A DNA stretch of 64,000 bases from Streptomyces sp. 11x1 (GTDB lineage: Bacteria; Actinomycetota; Actinomycetes; Streptomycetales; Streptomycetaceae): NCBI RefSeq assembly GCF_032598905.1, contig NZ_CP122458.1, positions 2,418,001-2,482,000 of the forward strand, read 5' to 3'. Below are positions 1-9,132 of the stretch, in pieces; position 1 is the stretch's first letter; each line of letters begins with the position of its first letter. A model generated the notes under the pieces. The model saw only the letters and a list, made by a program, of their open reading frames with translations, searched no databases and was not told the DNA's origin. A program made the translations under genes and the position numbers.

Positions 1-2
1 GG

Positions 3-773
3 CTCGCGCGTCATTTCGTCGTGCCGGACGGGGACTTCGACCGCTGGCACTATCTGACGCAGGTCAACCAGGCGCGGGCGATCGCGGCCGGGATCGAGCA
101 CTGGCGGTCGCACTGGCCGGTGTGCGCGGGCACGGTCGTGTGGCAGCTCAACGACTGCTGGCCGGTGACCTCGTGGGCGGCGGTCGACGGGGACGGGCGG
201 GAGAAGCCGCTGTACCACGAGCTGCGCCGGCTGTACGCGGACCGGCTGCTGACGCTTCAAGTGCGAGGCACGGGACTGGTGTTGGCCGTGGTGAACCAGT
301 CGGGTGAGCCGTGGGCCCCGGGTGGTCTGCGGTTGCGGCGGATCACCGTGGAGGGGAACGTCCTCGCCGAGGCGGCGGTGGAAGTGTCCGCCGCCGCGCG
401 TACGGTGGCCGAGGTGCGGGTGCCGCGCGAGGTGGAGCCCGTGGGGGCGAAGGAGTTCCTGGTGGCCGACGGGCGTGACGGGGAGAAGTCGCTGCGGGCG
501 GTGCACTTCCCCCTGCCGGATCGTGAAGTGCCTTATGCGAGGCCGGAGTTCGAGGTCGAGGTCGGGCCGGGTTGGGTGACCGTGACGGCGCGGACGCTGG
601 TGCGGGACCTGCTGCTGCAGGCGGACCGGCTGGGGCCCGTGGCGCGGGCCGACACCGGACTGGTCACCCTGCTGCCGGGTGAGCGGGTGACCATCGGGGT
701 GCGCGGACTGGAGGCCGTGCCGGACGTGGAGGACGCGCGGCGGGCCCTGTACTGCGTGGAGCCCGCCCGATGA
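3..773 (+). CDS. Beta-mannosidase-like GH2 glycoside hydrolase (C-terminal part)
   Basis: The reading frame is open to the left window edge, so this is the 3' end of a gene whose catalytic core lies upstream. About 257 residues are visible. They begin with the tail of a TIM-barrel (HYLTQVNQARAIAAGIEHWR, then VVWQLNDCWPVTSW), a signature of GH2 beta-mannosidases in which the Trp-rich loop helps shape the mannose pocket. Ig-like beta domains follow. The catalytic glutamates are not in view. The stop overlaps the start of the LacI regulator by four bases (ATGA), so the two genes are probably co-transcribed and the regulator likely controls mannoside use. No signal peptide can be judged. The GH2 call is firm; the exact substrate is inferred from resemblance. 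Confidence 0.8.
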   Translation, partial: LARHFVVPDGDFDRWHYLTQVNQARAIAAGIEHWRSHWPVCAGTVVWQLNDCWPVTSWAAVDGDGREKPLYHELRRLYADRLLTLQVRGTGLVLAVVNQSGEPWAPGGLRLRRITVEGNVLAEAAVEVSAAARTVAEVRVPREVEPVGAKEFLVADGRDGEKSLRAVHFPLPDREVPYARPEFEVEVGPGWVTVTARTLVRDLLLQADRLGPVARADTGLVTLLPGERVTIGVRGLEAVPDVEDARRALYCVEPAR

Positions 774-1843
774 GCACCTCGCCGACTCCGCCACCGTCAC
801 CGCCGCCCGGTCCGCCGCCGGCACCGACCCCGCGCGTGACCATCAGGGACGTCGCGGCACTCGCCGGGGTGTCCAAGGGGGCGGTGTCGCTCGCGTTCAA
901 CCGGAAGCCGGGGCTGTCCGACGCCACGCGGGACCGGATCTTCGCGGCGGCGCGGGAGCTCGGCTGGGCGCCCAACCTGGCGGCGCGGTCTCTGTCGAGT
1001 CAGCGGGTCGACGTGGTGGGGCTGGCGATCTGCCGGCCCGCCAGGCAGCTCGGGCTCGAACCGTTCTACATGGAGTTCGTCTCCGGTGTGGAGAGCGTGC
1101 TGACCGAGCGGTCCTGCTCGCTGCTGCTGCGGCTGGTGCGGAACCTGGAGGAGGAGGTGGGGCTCCAGGACGCGTGGTGGCGGGGGCGGCAGGTCAGCGG
1201 GTCGATCCTCGTCGACTTCCGCGCGGACGACCCCAGAGTGGCCGCGGTGGAGCGGCTGGGGGTGCCTGCGGTGGCCGTCGGGCATCCCTCGCTGACCGGC
1301 GGGCTCACGTCGGTGTGGACGGACGACGCGACCGCCGTGACGGAGGCGGTGCGGTATCTGGCGGCGCTGGGGCACCGGCGGATCGCGCGGGTGGGAGGCG
1401 CGGCCGCGCTGGGGCACACGGCCATTCGTACGGCGGCGTTCGACCAGGCGGCCCGGGAGTTGCGGCTGGCCGGCGCACGGCAGGTGGCGACCGACTTCTC
1501 CGGGGAGGCGGGGGCGCGGGCGACGCGGTCGCTGCTGACCGGGGCGGGGGGTGATCGTCCTACGGCGATCGTCTACGACAACGACATCATGGCGGTGGCG
1601 GGGTTGTCGGTGGCGGCGGAGATGGGGGTGCGGGTGCCGGAGGAGGTGTCGTTGCTGGCGTGGGACGACTCGCAGTTGTGCCGGCTGACGCGGCCGACGC
1701 TGTCCGCGATGAGTCATGACGTGCACGGGTTCGGGGCGGAGGTGGCGCGGACGTTGTTCGAGGTGATCGGTGGGGGTGGGGATTCGCATCCGGTGGCTAC
1801 GCCTGTGCTGGTTCCGAGAGGGTCCACCGCGACTGCCCCCTGA
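770..1843 (+). CDS. LacI-family transcriptional regulator
   Basis: A 357-residue LacI/GalR repressor. After a Pro-rich start, residues 23-48 carry the helix-turn-helix (TIRDVAALAGVSKGAVSLAF) with the usual hinge (NLAARSLSSQRVDVVGLAI), followed by a periplasmic-binding-protein-like sugar-sensing domain ending near VPRGSTATAP. The ATG overlaps the stop of the GH2 gene, so it probably senses a mannoside or its breakdown product and represses that gene set. The effector and operator cannot be read here. It is one candidate for binding the GACAACGTTGTC palindromes further right in the window, but nothing in the sequence proves that. Confidence 0.9.
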   Translation: MSTSPTPPPSPPPGPPPAPTPRVTIRDVAALAGVSKGAVSLAFNRKPGLSDATRDRIFAAARELGWAPNLAARSLSSQRVDVVGLAICRPARQLGLEPFYMEFVSGVESVLTERSCSLLLRLVRNLEEEVGLQDAWWRGRQVSGSILVDFRADDPRVAAVERLGVPAVAVGHPSLTGGLTSVWTDDATAVTEAVRYLAALGHRRIARVGGAAALGHTAIRTAAFDQAARELRLAGARQVATDFSGEAGARATRSLLTGAGGDRPTAIVYDNDIMAVAGLSVAAEMGVRVPEEVSLLAWDDSQLCRLTRPTLSAMSHDVHGFGAEVARTLFEVIGGGGDSHPVATPVLVPRGSTATAP

Positions 1844-1926
1844 GCGCCGTACGGACCGCGGGTTCGTTTCGGCCGGTCGCGCACACGCGGCGGAGCCGCA
1901 TGTCGATACAGCCTCGCGCCTCTGAG
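1844..1926. repeat. Dispersed intergenic repeat, long form, reverse copy
   Basis: Read on the minus strand, this spacer gives a GGCGCG-GGCTGTATCGACATGCGG-type stretch, then CTCCGCCGCGTG and GCGCGACCGGCC, ending in a CCCGCGG block. A closely similar block lies at 11251-11335 on the plus strand, and shorter relatives lie at 5502-5564 and 18305-18360. It sits between the lacI stop and fadA and contains nested self-complementary parts. It resembles a repeat family I have often seen in Streptomyces intergenic regions; its function is unknown. Confidence 0.6.
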
Positions 1927-2092
1927 GGCGCTCCATGTAACCGGCGGTAACATGGAGAACACGTGTGACCTTCGCCGCTCCCTCCCCCAGGGGTGGGCAG
2001 CACTGTTACTCGCAAGTAGCATGGGCCTGAGCGCGCGCTCAGCGGTTGCGCGTCGCAGCAGTGCCGTCCCGCACCTCTGGAGGAGAGCCATC

Positions 2093-3319
2093 GTGCCTCG
2101 TACCGTCAAGGAAGTCGTCTTCGTCGACGGCGTCCGCACCCCGTTCGGCAAGGCGGGCCCGAAGGGCATCTACCACGAGACCCGCGCCGACGACCTCGTC
2201 GTGAAGGCGATCCGGGAGCTGCTGCGCCGCAACCCCGGTCTGGAGCCCGCGAAGATCGACGAGGTCGCCATCGCCGCGACCACGCAGATCGGTGACCAGG
2301 GCCTCACCATCGGCCGTACGGCCGGCATCCTCGCCGGTCTGCCGCAGTCGGTGCCCGGTTACTCCATCGACCGCATGTGCGCCGGCGCCCTGACCGCCGT
2401 CACCTCGGTCGCCGGTTCCGTCGCCTTCGGCGCCTACGACGTCGCCATCGCCGGTGGTGTCGAGCACATGGGCCGCCACCCGATGGGTGAGGGCGTCGAC
2501 CCGAACCCGCGGTTCGTCAGCGAGAAGCTGGTCGACGAGTCCGCCCTGTTCATGGGCATGACCGCCGAGAACCTGCACGACCGGTACCCGACGATCACCA
2601 AGCAGCGCGCCGACGAGTACGCCGTGCGCTCGCAGGAGAAGGCCGCCAAGGCGTACGCCAACGGCAAGATCCAGGCCGACCTGGTGCCGATCTCGGTGCG
2701 CCGCACCAACGCGGAGGCCGGCGAGACGGGCTGGGGCCTGGTCACCGCCGACGAGCCGATGCGGCCCGGCACGACCATCGAGAACCTGACCGGCCTCAAG
2801 ACCCCTTTCCGGGTCCACGGCCGGGTCACCGCCGGTAACGCGGCCGGTCTGAACGACGGCGCCACCGCCTCGCTCATCGCGTCCGAGGACTTCGCCCGCG
2901 AGAACAACCTCCCGGTGAAGATGCGCCTCGTCTCCTACTCCTTCGCGGGTGTGGAGCCGGAGGTCATGGGCTACGGCCCGATCCCGGCCACCGAGAAGGC
3001 GCTCGCCCAGGCGGGCCTGTCGATCTCCGACATCGGTCTGTTCGAGATCAACGAGGCCTTCGCCGTCCAGGTGCTGGCCTTCCTGGAGCATTACGGCATC
3101 GCCGACGACGACGCGCGCGTCAACCAGTACGGCGGCGCCATCGCCTTCGGTCACCCGCTGGCCTCCTCGGGTGTGCGTCTGATGACGCAGCTCGCCCGCC
3201 AGTTCGAGGAGCAGCCGGAGGTCCGCTACGGCCTCACCACCATGTGCGTCGGCTTCGGCATGGGCGCCACCGTCATCTGGGAGAACCCGCACCACAAGGA
3301 CGCCGGAGGCGACAAGTGA
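2093..3319 (+). CDS. fadA: Acetyl-CoA C-acyltransferase (3-ketoacyl-CoA thiolase)
   Basis: Catalyses the thiolytic last step of fatty-acid beta-oxidation, releasing acetyl-CoA. The 408-residue length is normal for thiolases. The nucleophile Cys96 lies in RMCAG, His354 in AFGHP, and the second catalytic Cys385 in TMCVGFG. The frame is open further upstream, but the GTG at 2093 is preceded seven bases away by a strong ribosome site (GGAGGAG, 2079-2085), and the product then begins MPRTVKEVVFVDGVRTPFG as expected. Its stop overlaps the fadB start (GTGA), so the pair forms an operon encoding the beta and alpha subunits of the trifunctional complex. Confidence 0.95.
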   Translation: MPRTVKEVVFVDGVRTPFGKAGPKGIYHETRADDLVVKAIRELLRRNPGLEPAKIDEVAIAATTQIGDQGLTIGRTAGILAGLPQSVPGYSIDRMCAGALTAVTSVAGSVAFGAYDVAIAGGVEHMGRHPMGEGVDPNPRFVSEKLVDESALFMGMTAENLHDRYPTITKQRADEYAVRSQEKAAKAYANGKIQADLVPISVRRTNAEAGETGWGLVTADEPMRPGTTIENLTGLKTPFRVHGRVTAGNAAGLNDGATASLIASEDFARENNLPVKMRLVSYSFAGVEPEVMGYGPIPATEKALAQAGLSISDIGLFEINEAFAVQVLAFLEHYGIADDDARVNQYGGAIAFGHPLASSGVRLMTQLARQFEEQPEVRYGLTTMCVGFGMGATVIWENPHHKDAGGDK

Positions 3320-5445
3320 GCACCACCGCTGAGCTTCTCAAGGGCGCGGCCGAACTGTTCCCCGACGAGGTCGTGACGTCCGCGCACGTACGCCACCTCG
3401 ACCTGCCGTTCGGCGCCGGGCGCTTCGCGCTCATCACGCTGGACAACGGCTTCGACCACACCAAGCCGACCACCTTCGGCCCGGCGTCGCTGGCGAACCT
3501 GAACACCGCCATCGACCAGGTCGAGAAGGAGGCCGCGGCCGGCGAGATCGTCGGTGTCGGTGTCACCGGCAAGCCGTTCATCTTCGCCGTCGGCGCCGAC
3601 CTCAAGGGCGTCGAGCTGCTCAAGGAGCACGAGCACGCGCTCGCCATCGGCAAGGGCGGCCACGAGGTCTTCAAGCGCCTCTCCGCGCTCGCCGTGCCGA
3701 CCTTCGCGTACTACAACGGTGCCGCCATGGGCGGTGGCGTCGAGGTCGGTCTGCACTGCTCCTACCGGACCGTCTCCGCGGCCCTCCCGGCGTTCTCGCT
3801 CCCCGAGGTGTTCCTGGGCCTGGTCCCGGGCTGGGGCGGCTGCACGATCCTGCCGAACCTGATCGGTGCCGACAAGGCCGTCTCGGTGATCATCGAGAAC
3901 AGCCTCAACCAGAACAAGCAGCTCAAGGGCGAGCAGGTCTACGACCTCGGCATCGCGGACGCGATCTTCGAGGGCGCGGACTTCCTGGAGCAGTCGCTCC
4001 TCTGGACGGCGTCCGTCCTCAAGGGCGAGATCGTCATCGACCGCCCGGTGATCGACCGCGGTGAGGCCTGGGACCAGGCCGTCGCCCGGGGCCGGTTCAT
4101 CGCGGACTCCAAGGTGCACGGGGCGGCCCCGGCCGCGTACCGCGCGCTGGACATCATCGCCGCCGCGAAGAACGGCGACCTCCAGCAGGGCTACGACGCC
4201 GAGGACGTCGCCCTCGCCGACCTGATCATGGGTGGCGAGCTGCGCGCCGGCATCTACGCCTTCAACCTGGTGCAGAAGCGCGGCAAGCGCCCGGCCGGCG
4301 CCCCGGACAAGTCGCTCGCGCGTCCGGTCACCAAGGTCGGTGTCGTGGGCGCCGGTCTGATGGCCTCCCAGCTCGCGCTGCTCTTCCTGCGCCGCCTGGA
4401 GGTGCCGGTCGTGCTGACCGACATCGACCAGGAGCGCGTCGACAAGGGTGTGGGCTACGTCCACGCCGAGATCGACAAGCTGCTGCTCAAGGGCCGGGTC
4501 AACCAGGACAAGGCCAACCGCCTCAAGGCCCTGGTCACCGGTGTCCTGGACAAGGCCGAGGGCTTCGCGGACGCGGACTTCATCATCGAGGCCGTGTTCG
4601 AGGAGATCGGTGTCAAGCAGCAGGTGTTCGCGGAGGTCGAGGCGGTCGCCCCGGCGCACGCGATCCTCGCCACCAACACCTCCTCGCTGTCGGTGACCGA
4701 GATGGCGTCGAAGCTGAAGAACCCCGAGCGGGTCGTCGGCTTCCACTTCTTCAACCCGGTCGCGATCCTCCCGCTCCTGGAGATCGTCCGCGGCGAGCAG
4801 ACCGACGACGCCTCCCTGGCCACGGCGTTCGCCGTCGCCAAGAAGCTGAAGAAGACCGCGGTCCTGGTGAAGGACGCCCCGGCGTTCGTCGTGAACCGCA
4901 TCCTGACCCGCTTCATGGGCGAGATCCAGAACGTCATCGACGAGGGCACGCCGGTCGAGGTCGCCGAGAAGGCGGTCGAGCCGCTGGGCCTGCCGATGTC
5001 GCCGCTGGTGCTCCTGGAGCTGGTCGGCCCGGCCATCGGCCTGCACGTCTCGGAGACCCTCAACCGGGCCTTCCCCGACCGCTTCACGGTCTCCCCCAAC
5101 CTCGCGGCCGTCGTCAAGGGGGGCAAGCGCGGCTTCTACGTCTACGACTCCGGCAAGCCGGAGCTGGACCCCGAGGTCGCGGCCCTCCTCAAGCAGGGCG
5201 ACTCCGTCCTGTCCGAGGAGCAGGTGCGGGCCCGTGTGCTCGACGCCGTCGCCCAGGAGATCGGGCTCATGCTCGACGAGGGTGTCGTCGCCGAGGCGCA
5301 GGACATCGACCTCTGCCTGATCACCGGCGCCGGCTGGCCCTTCCACCTGGGCGGCATCACGCCGTACCTGGACCGCGAGGGCGTCAGCGAGCGGGTCAAC
5401 GGCAAGAAGTTCCTCGAGCCCGGGGTGGCTTCGGTCCCCGCGTGA
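3316..5445 (+). CDS. fadB: Fatty-acid oxidation complex alpha subunit: enoyl-CoA hydratase / 3-hydroxyacyl-CoA dehydrogenase
   Basis: A 709-residue bifunctional beta-oxidation enzyme. The N-terminal third is a crotonase fold with the oxyanion-hole segments AVGADLKG and AMGGGVEVG. The middle is a Rossmann domain (KVGVVGAGLMASQLAL) of the NAD-dependent 3-hydroxyacyl-CoA dehydrogenase with its catalytic HFFNPV segment, followed by a helical C-terminal domain. The GTG start overlaps the fadA stop by four bases, with GGAGG six bases before it. The frame is open upstream inside fadA, but that part is a shadow. The NAD-binding glycine loop reads GAGLMAS rather than the more usual GAGxMG, still consistent with function. 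Confidence 0.95.
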   Translation: MSTTAELLKGAAELFPDEVVTSAHVRHLDLPFGAGRFALITLDNGFDHTKPTTFGPASLANLNTAIDQVEKEAAAGEIVGVGVTGKPFIFAVGADLKGVELLKEHEHALAIGKGGHEVFKRLSALAVPTFAYYNGAAMGGGVEVGLHCSYRTVSAALPAFSLPEVFLGLVPGWGGCTILPNLIGADKAVSVIIENSLNQNKQLKGEQVYDLGIADAIFEGADFLEQSLLWTASVLKGEIVIDRPVIDRGEAWDQAVARGRFIADSKVHGAAPAAYRALDIIAAAKNGDLQQGYDAEDVALADLIMGGELRAGIYAFNLVQKRGKRPAGAPDKSLARPVTKVGVVGAGLMASQLALLFLRRLEVPVVLTDIDQERVDKGVGYVHAEIDKLLLKGRVNQDKANRLKALVTGVLDKAEGFADADFIIEAVFEEIGVKQQVFAEVEAVAPAHAILATNTSSLSVTEMASKLKNPERVVGFHFFNPVAILPLLEIVRGEQTDDASLATAFAVAKKLKKTAVLVKDAPAFVVNRILTRFMGEIQNVIDEGTPVEVAEKAVEPLGLPMSPLVLLELVGPAIGLHVSETLNRAFPDRFTVSPNLAAVVKGGKRGFYVYDSGKPELDPEVAALLKQGDSVLSEEQVRARVLDAVAQEIGLMLDEGVVAEAQDIDLCLITGAGWPFHLGGITPYLDREGVSERVNGKKFLEPGVASVPA

Positions 5446-5460
5446 CCCATCGACACGGCT

Positions 5461-5495
5461 GAGGGCCTCCGCCTACGGGCGGGGGCCCTCTTCCC
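5461..5495 (+). terminator. Hairpin terminator after fadB
   Basis: Left arm 5461-5473 (GAGGGCCTCCGCC) pairs with right arm 5477-5490, with a three-base loop and one wobble, followed by TTCCC. It lies 15 bases after the fadB stop. Strong GC stems with little or no T-tract are typical in Streptomyces. Confidence 0.75.
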
Positions 5496-5501
5496 GTACC
5501 G

Positions 5502-5577
5502 GCCCCGTAAGGGGCGCGGGGAACTGCGCGAGCAACCCTCCACGAACCCGCAGCCGCACCCGCACCCGCACCCGCCG
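5502..5577. repeat. Dispersed intergenic repeat, short form, with GCACCC microrepeat
   Basis: Contains GGGGCGCGGGGAACTGCGCG followed by a CCACGAACCCGCAG block, nearly the same as 18305-18360. It ends in several tandem GCACCC units (about 5554-5577). It lies in the fadB terminator region, downstream of two convergent genes. Confidence 0.55.
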
Positions 5578-5645
5578 AACCAGCGCCCTCGGCAGACGCG
5601 TGGTCGCAATACCGCGTGGGCGCATACGCGGGCGCGAACGCCCCG

Positions 5646-6767
5646 TCAGACCGCGACCGACGGCGCCAGCGCCAAGCCCGTCTCGTCGTTCTGCCGGGCT
5701 ATGCGCAACGCGCCCCCCGGGTCGATCACCCCGAGCACCACCCGCCCATGGGCGTCCCGGGCCAACGCCGGCGTCCCCATGCAGTGTTCGCGGGTCGGCG
5801 CCCACCAGACCCCGGCCTCCTCGTTCTCCGTGCCGCACGCCGCCAGCAGGGCCCGCCCCTCGCCGCCGCGACGGGCCAGGACCGTGCAGTCGTACCCGTC
5901 GAGCGGCACCCGCAGCACGGCGACCGGCCCCTCGGCCGGAGCCCCGTCGAGCGGGATCACCGGGCCGCCCGGCCGGTACGCGACGACGCCTCCGGTCTCC
6001 GGGTCGGTCCAGTAGTACGTCGCCCGGTCGGGCCCGGTCTCCAGACCCACCAGGCTGCCGGGCGCCACGGACAGCGGCACGGTGGGCGCCTGGCCGAAGT
6101 TCCCGTCCGGCTTCTCCTGCGTCCAGCGCATGACCAGGTCCTGGCCGCCGGCCAGCGCCTCGACGTGCCCGGACGCGTACGCGACCACGGCCACCGGGTC
6201 CCGCACCAGGCGGCCCTTGAGGTCGGTCCAGGCGCTCCACTTGCCGCCCGCCAGCTCCCGGCGCAGCATGACGCCGCCGCCCGCGTTGCGGGCGAGGACA
6301 TGGACGTTGCCGCCGGCGCTCACCGCGCCGGTGGGCCTGCCGAAGCGCACCGCCTTCGCCGCGTCCTTGTGCGGATTGCCCAGCGAACGCCACTCGGTGA
6401 CGGGTCGTCCGGTCTGGTACTGGATGGCATGCACGACGTCCACGGCGGGCGGCCCGTCGGCCTTGGGCACCTCACGGCGGCCGAGGAAGTGCACATAGGT
6501 GTCCTTGCCCTGCACGACGTGGAGGTCGGTCAGCCCCGACACGGGGAAGAGGTCCGGCGCGGTCCACTCGGCGCCCCCGGGCCGTGTCTGCGTCCAGCGC
6601 AACAGCCCCGTGCGGGCACGGGCGTACGCGGTGAGCCTGCCGTCCTTGCCGAGGACCAGCCAGGAACCGTCGAGCGTGGTCTCGGCCCGGTGCCCCGCGC
6701 TCGCGCCGCTCGCCGAGTTGTCGGCCGCCGCCCCCTGGGCAGCACCGCGCCCGGATCTGGTCCGCAT
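5646..6767 (-). CDS. Beta-propeller-like (PLL/tectonin-type) protein of unknown function
   Basis: A 373-residue protein built of repeated short units of the form DGxLxxxxRxxxGxLxWTQ, for example GKDGRLTAYARA with LLRWTQ, GNVHVLARNAGGGVMLRREL, and GHVEALAGGQDLVMRWTQ. Such repeats are typical of multi-bladed beta-propellers of the PLL/tectonin lectin kind. The N-terminus (MRTRSGRGAAQGAAADNSAS) has no clear signal peptide, so export is uncertain; a mis-called start is possible. The gene is alone on the minus strand between fadB and the NYN nuclease gene. I do not recognise a specific function; carbohydrate binding is only a guess from the fold. Confidence 0.7.
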   Translation of the reverse strand: MRTRSGRGAAQGAAADNSASGASAGHRAETTLDGSWLVLGKDGRLTAYARARTGLLRWTQTRPGGAEWTAPDLFPVSGLTDLHVVQGKDTYVHFLGRREVPKADGPPAVDVVHAIQYQTGRPVTEWRSLGNPHKDAAKAVRFGRPTGAVSAGGNVHVLARNAGGGVMLRRELAGGKWSAWTDLKGRLVRDPVAVVAYASGHVEALAGGQDLVMRWTQEKPDGNFGQAPTVPLSVAPGSLVGLETGPDRATYYWTDPETGGVVAYRPGGPVIPLDGAPAEGPVAVLRVPLDGYDCTVLARRGGEGRALLAACGTENEEAGVWWAPTREHCMGTPALARDAHGRVVLGVIDPGGALRIARQNDETGLALAPSVAV

Positions 6768-6911
6768 GACGTGACCCGCCCCTTCCGATGACGCTCGGCG
6801 CGGCTCCCCTGCCGCCTTCTCGCACGACAGGCGGAAGACCGAGCGGACCCCATCATAGGATCAACGTTTCGCCGACCCGGCCCGGCCGCCCGGCATGCGA
6901 CCCTGTCCCTC

Positions 6912-7286
6912 ATGGACGCGCCTCTGCTCGTGATCGTCGACGCCGCCAATGTCATCGGCTCCGTCCCCGACGGCTGGTGGCACGACCGGCGCGGCGCGGC
7001 GGAGCGGCTGCGCGACCGTCTGGCCCGGGACGGGGTTCCCGGCCGGGAGGGGCCCGTCGAGCTCGTGATGGTCGTCGAGGGCGCCGCCCGGGGGGTGGAG
7101 CCGGTGCCCGGTGTACGGGTCGAGGCGGCGCCCGGCAACGGTGACGACCGCATCGTGGAACTCGTCGCCGAGGAGGCGCGCGACCGCCCCTGCCTCGTGG
7201 TCACCGCCGACCGTGAACTGCGGCGCAGGGTGGGAGAGTTGGGCGCCGAGGTGGCCGGACCGCGGACGGTGCGCGGGGACGCCTGA
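6912..7286 (+). CDS. YacP-like NYN/PIN-domain ribonuclease
   Basis: A compact 124-residue protein matching the NYN (PIN-like) nuclease fold. The first strand IVDAANVIG carries the first acidic residue, the middle NGDDRIVELVAEEA carries more acids, and VVTADRELRRRVGELGAEV is the typical last metal-binding segment. Family members cleave RNA with Mg or Mn. The start at 6912 gives the canonical N-terminus; no strong ribosome site is seen, and leaderless or weak initiation is plausible. It converges with the permease gene across a long hairpin. Confidence 0.8.
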   Translation: MDAPLLVIVDAANVIGSVPDGWWHDRRGAAERLRDRLARDGVPGREGPVELVMVVEGAARGVEPVPGVRVEAAPGNGDDRIVELVAEEARDRPCLVVTADRELRRRVGELGAEVAGPRTVRGDA

Positions 7287-7293
7287 CCAAGCC

Positions 7294-7325
7294 GTCCGTC
7301 GGTCCGTCGGTCCGTCGGTCCGTCG
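7294..7325. repeat. 8-bp tandem repeat, four copies
   Basis: GTCCGTCG is repeated perfectly four times with a partial fifth copy, directly after the NYN nuclease stop. Copy number of such repeats may differ between strains. Confidence 0.9.
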
Positions 7326-7354
7326 GTCGAGGAACCGCCCCTGGTACGGCACGC

Positions 7355-7401
7355 CTCCGGCCTCGTGCCTCCCGCCGGAAGCGGGACGTACGAGGCCGGA
7401 G
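7355..7401. terminator. Bidirectional terminator between the NYN gene and the permease gene
   Basis: CTCCGGCCTCGT (7355-7366) is the exact reverse complement of 7390-7401, and a nested TCCCGC/GCGGGA pair (7370-7375, 7381-7386) extends the stem. It lies between the 3' ends of two convergent genes, so it can stop both. Confidence 0.8.
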
Positions 7402-7424
7402 AGCGGATCGAGGCCGCGCGGTCG

Positions 7425-8948
7425 CTACGGGGTGCCGCCTCCCGGCGGCCCCCCGACCCCGCCCGCGGGCGTCTTCTCGGGACGTGCGAGCCGGCTGTGC
7501 GAGCGGCCGTAGACGAAGTAGACGACGATGCCGAGGGCCATCCAGGCCACGAACCGGAGCCAGGTCTCGGCGGGCAGGTTGAGCATCAGCCACAGCGAGG
7601 CGCACACCGAGAGGATCGGGACGACCGGCACCCAGGGCGTGCGGAACGCGCGGTGCAGGTCGGGCCGGGTCCGGCGGAGGATGACGACACCGATCGCGAC
7701 GACCACGAAGGCGAACAGCGTGCCGATGTTCACCAGCTCGGCCAGCTCGCTCAGCGGGGTGAAGCCCGCGACGATCGCGATGACCACACCGAGAAGGATG
7801 GTCGGCCGGTGCGGGGTCTTGAACCGGGGGTGGACGTGGGAGAAGAAGCGCGGCAGCAGTCCGTCGCGGCTCATCGCGAAGAACACCCGGGTCTGACCGA
7901 GCAGCAGGATCATGCACACGGTCGTCAGACCGACGGCGGCGCCGAAACTGATGAAGCCGGCGAACCACGGATGCCCGGTGGCCTTGAACGCGTCGGCGAG
8001 CGGCGCGGTCACGGACAGGTCGGTGTAGTGCTGCATGCCGGTGACGACGATCGAGACCGCCACGTACAGCGTGGTGCAGATCAGCAGGGAGCCGAGGATG
8101 CCCCGGGGCATGTCGCGCTGCGGGTGCCTCGTCTCCTCGGCGGCCGTGGCGACGACGTCGAAGCCGATGAACGCGAAGAAGACGACGGAGGCGGCCGTGA
8201 AGATGCCCATCACCCCGAAGTTGGCGGGCGCCCAGCCGAACATCAGCTGGATCAGCGGGGACTGGAGACTGTCGCCCGCCGGTACCTCCTGCGCCTTGGG
8301 GATGAACGGGTCGTAGTTGTCGGCGGTGACGAAGAAGGCGCCCGCGATGATCACGGTGAGGACGACGGTCACCTTGATGGCGACGACGACCGAGGTGACC
8401 CGCGCGGAGAGCTTGGTGCCGGCCACGAGGATGGCGGTGAGGATCAGGACGAGCGCGGCGGCGAGGATGTCGAAGCCGAAGCCGTCGGCCCCGTCCCTCG
8501 TGCCGAGCGCGGCCGGCAGGTCCCAACCGGCGTTGTCCATCAGCGAGTGGATGTAGCCGGACCAGCCGACGGCCACCACCGCCGTCCCCAGCGCGAACTC
8601 CAGGACCAGGTCCCAGCCGATGATCCAGGCGGGCAGTTCCCCGAGGGAGGCGTACGAGAAGGTGTACGCGGATCCGGCGACCGGGACCGTGGAGGCGAAC
8701 TCCGCGTAGCACAGGGCGGCGAGCGCGCAGACGACGCCGGCCACGACGAAGGCGAGGGCGACGGCGGGACCGGCGTTGTTCTTGGCCACCGTGCCGGTGA
8801 GGACGAAGATGCCGGTGCCGATGATGACACCGACGCCGAAGACGGTCAGATCCAGCGCGGACAGGGATTTCTTGAGCGCGTGCTCTGGCTCCTCGGTATC
8901 GAGGATGGACTGCTCCACCTTCTTCGTCCGGAAGAGTGTGCTGCTCAC
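7425..8948 (-). CDS. APC-superfamily amino-acid permease (cationic amino-acid transporter type)
   Basis: A 507-residue polytopic membrane protein with about twelve to fourteen hydrophobic segments. The first contains the APC consensus GVIIGTGIFVLTG, and the next CYAEFASTVPVAGSAYTF, both typical of the eukaryotic-like CAT branch (YfnA/CAT). It probably imports a basic or neutral amino acid by proton symport; the substrate is not readable. I chose GTG 8948 (SSTLFRTKKVEQS...) because GGGAGGT stands six bases before it. A further GTG at 8963 overlaps that ribosome site and is less likely. The gene is single, between terminators. Confidence 0.9.
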   Translation of the reverse strand: MSSTLFRTKKVEQSILDTEEPEHALKKSLSALDLTVFGVGVIIGTGIFVLTGTVAKNNAGPAVALAFVVAGVVCALAALCYAEFASTVPVAGSAYTFSYASLGELPAWIIGWDLVLEFALGTAVVAVGWSGYIHSLMDNAGWDLPAALGTRDGADGFGFDILAAALVLILTAILVAGTKLSARVTSVVVAIKVTVVLTVIIAGAFFVTADNYDPFIPKAQEVPAGDSLQSPLIQLMFGWAPANFGVMGIFTAASVVFFAFIGFDVVATAAEETRHPQRDMPRGILGSLLICTTLYVAVSIVVTGMQHYTDLSVTAPLADAFKATGHPWFAGFISFGAAVGLTTVCMILLLGQTRVFFAMSRDGLLPRFFSHVHPRFKTPHRPTILLGVVIAIVAGFTPLSELAELVNIGTLFAFVVVAIGVVILRRTRPDLHRAFRTPWVPVVPILSVCASLWLMLNLPAETWLRFVAWMALGIVVYFVYGRSHSRLARPEKTPAGGVGGPPGGGTP

Positions 8949-8996
8949 GGGCGTACCTCCCACGCTTGTCGTCCTCGACCTGATCGAGAGGGGGCG

Positions 8997-9041
8997 ATGG
9001 GGGTCCCCCCGGGTCGAGCGAAGCCGAGAGCTGGGGGAGCG
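8997..9041. repeat. GGTCCCCC...GCTGGGGGAG hairpin repeat
   Basis: The arms GGTCCCCCC and GGGGGAG enclose GGTCGAGCGAAGCCGAGAGC. This resembles a motif seen in many Streptomyces intergenic regions. It lies upstream of the permease gene, between it and dxs. Confidence 0.5.
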
Positions 9042-9067
9042 TATGCCCCGGCGCGAGCGATTTCACG

Positions 9068-9117
9068 CGAATGGGCCGGTCTCACCACCGTAAAGGATGG
9101 CGAAACCGGCCCATTCG
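9068..9117 (-). terminator. Terminator of dxs
   Basis: CGAATGGGCCGGT (9068-9080) and ACCGGCCCATTCG (9105-9117) form a perfect 13-bp inverted repeat with a 24-base loop, 16 bases past the dxs stop. Confidence 0.7.
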
Positions 9118-9132
9118 GGCTGAACGGGTGGG

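Noticed and set aside
3226..5346. 706-residue ORF antisense to fadB
   Set aside because: Shadow of fadB: composition is Asp/Gly/Arg/Leu-rich, and the codon-position GC pattern fits only the plus strand, with clear fadB motifs.
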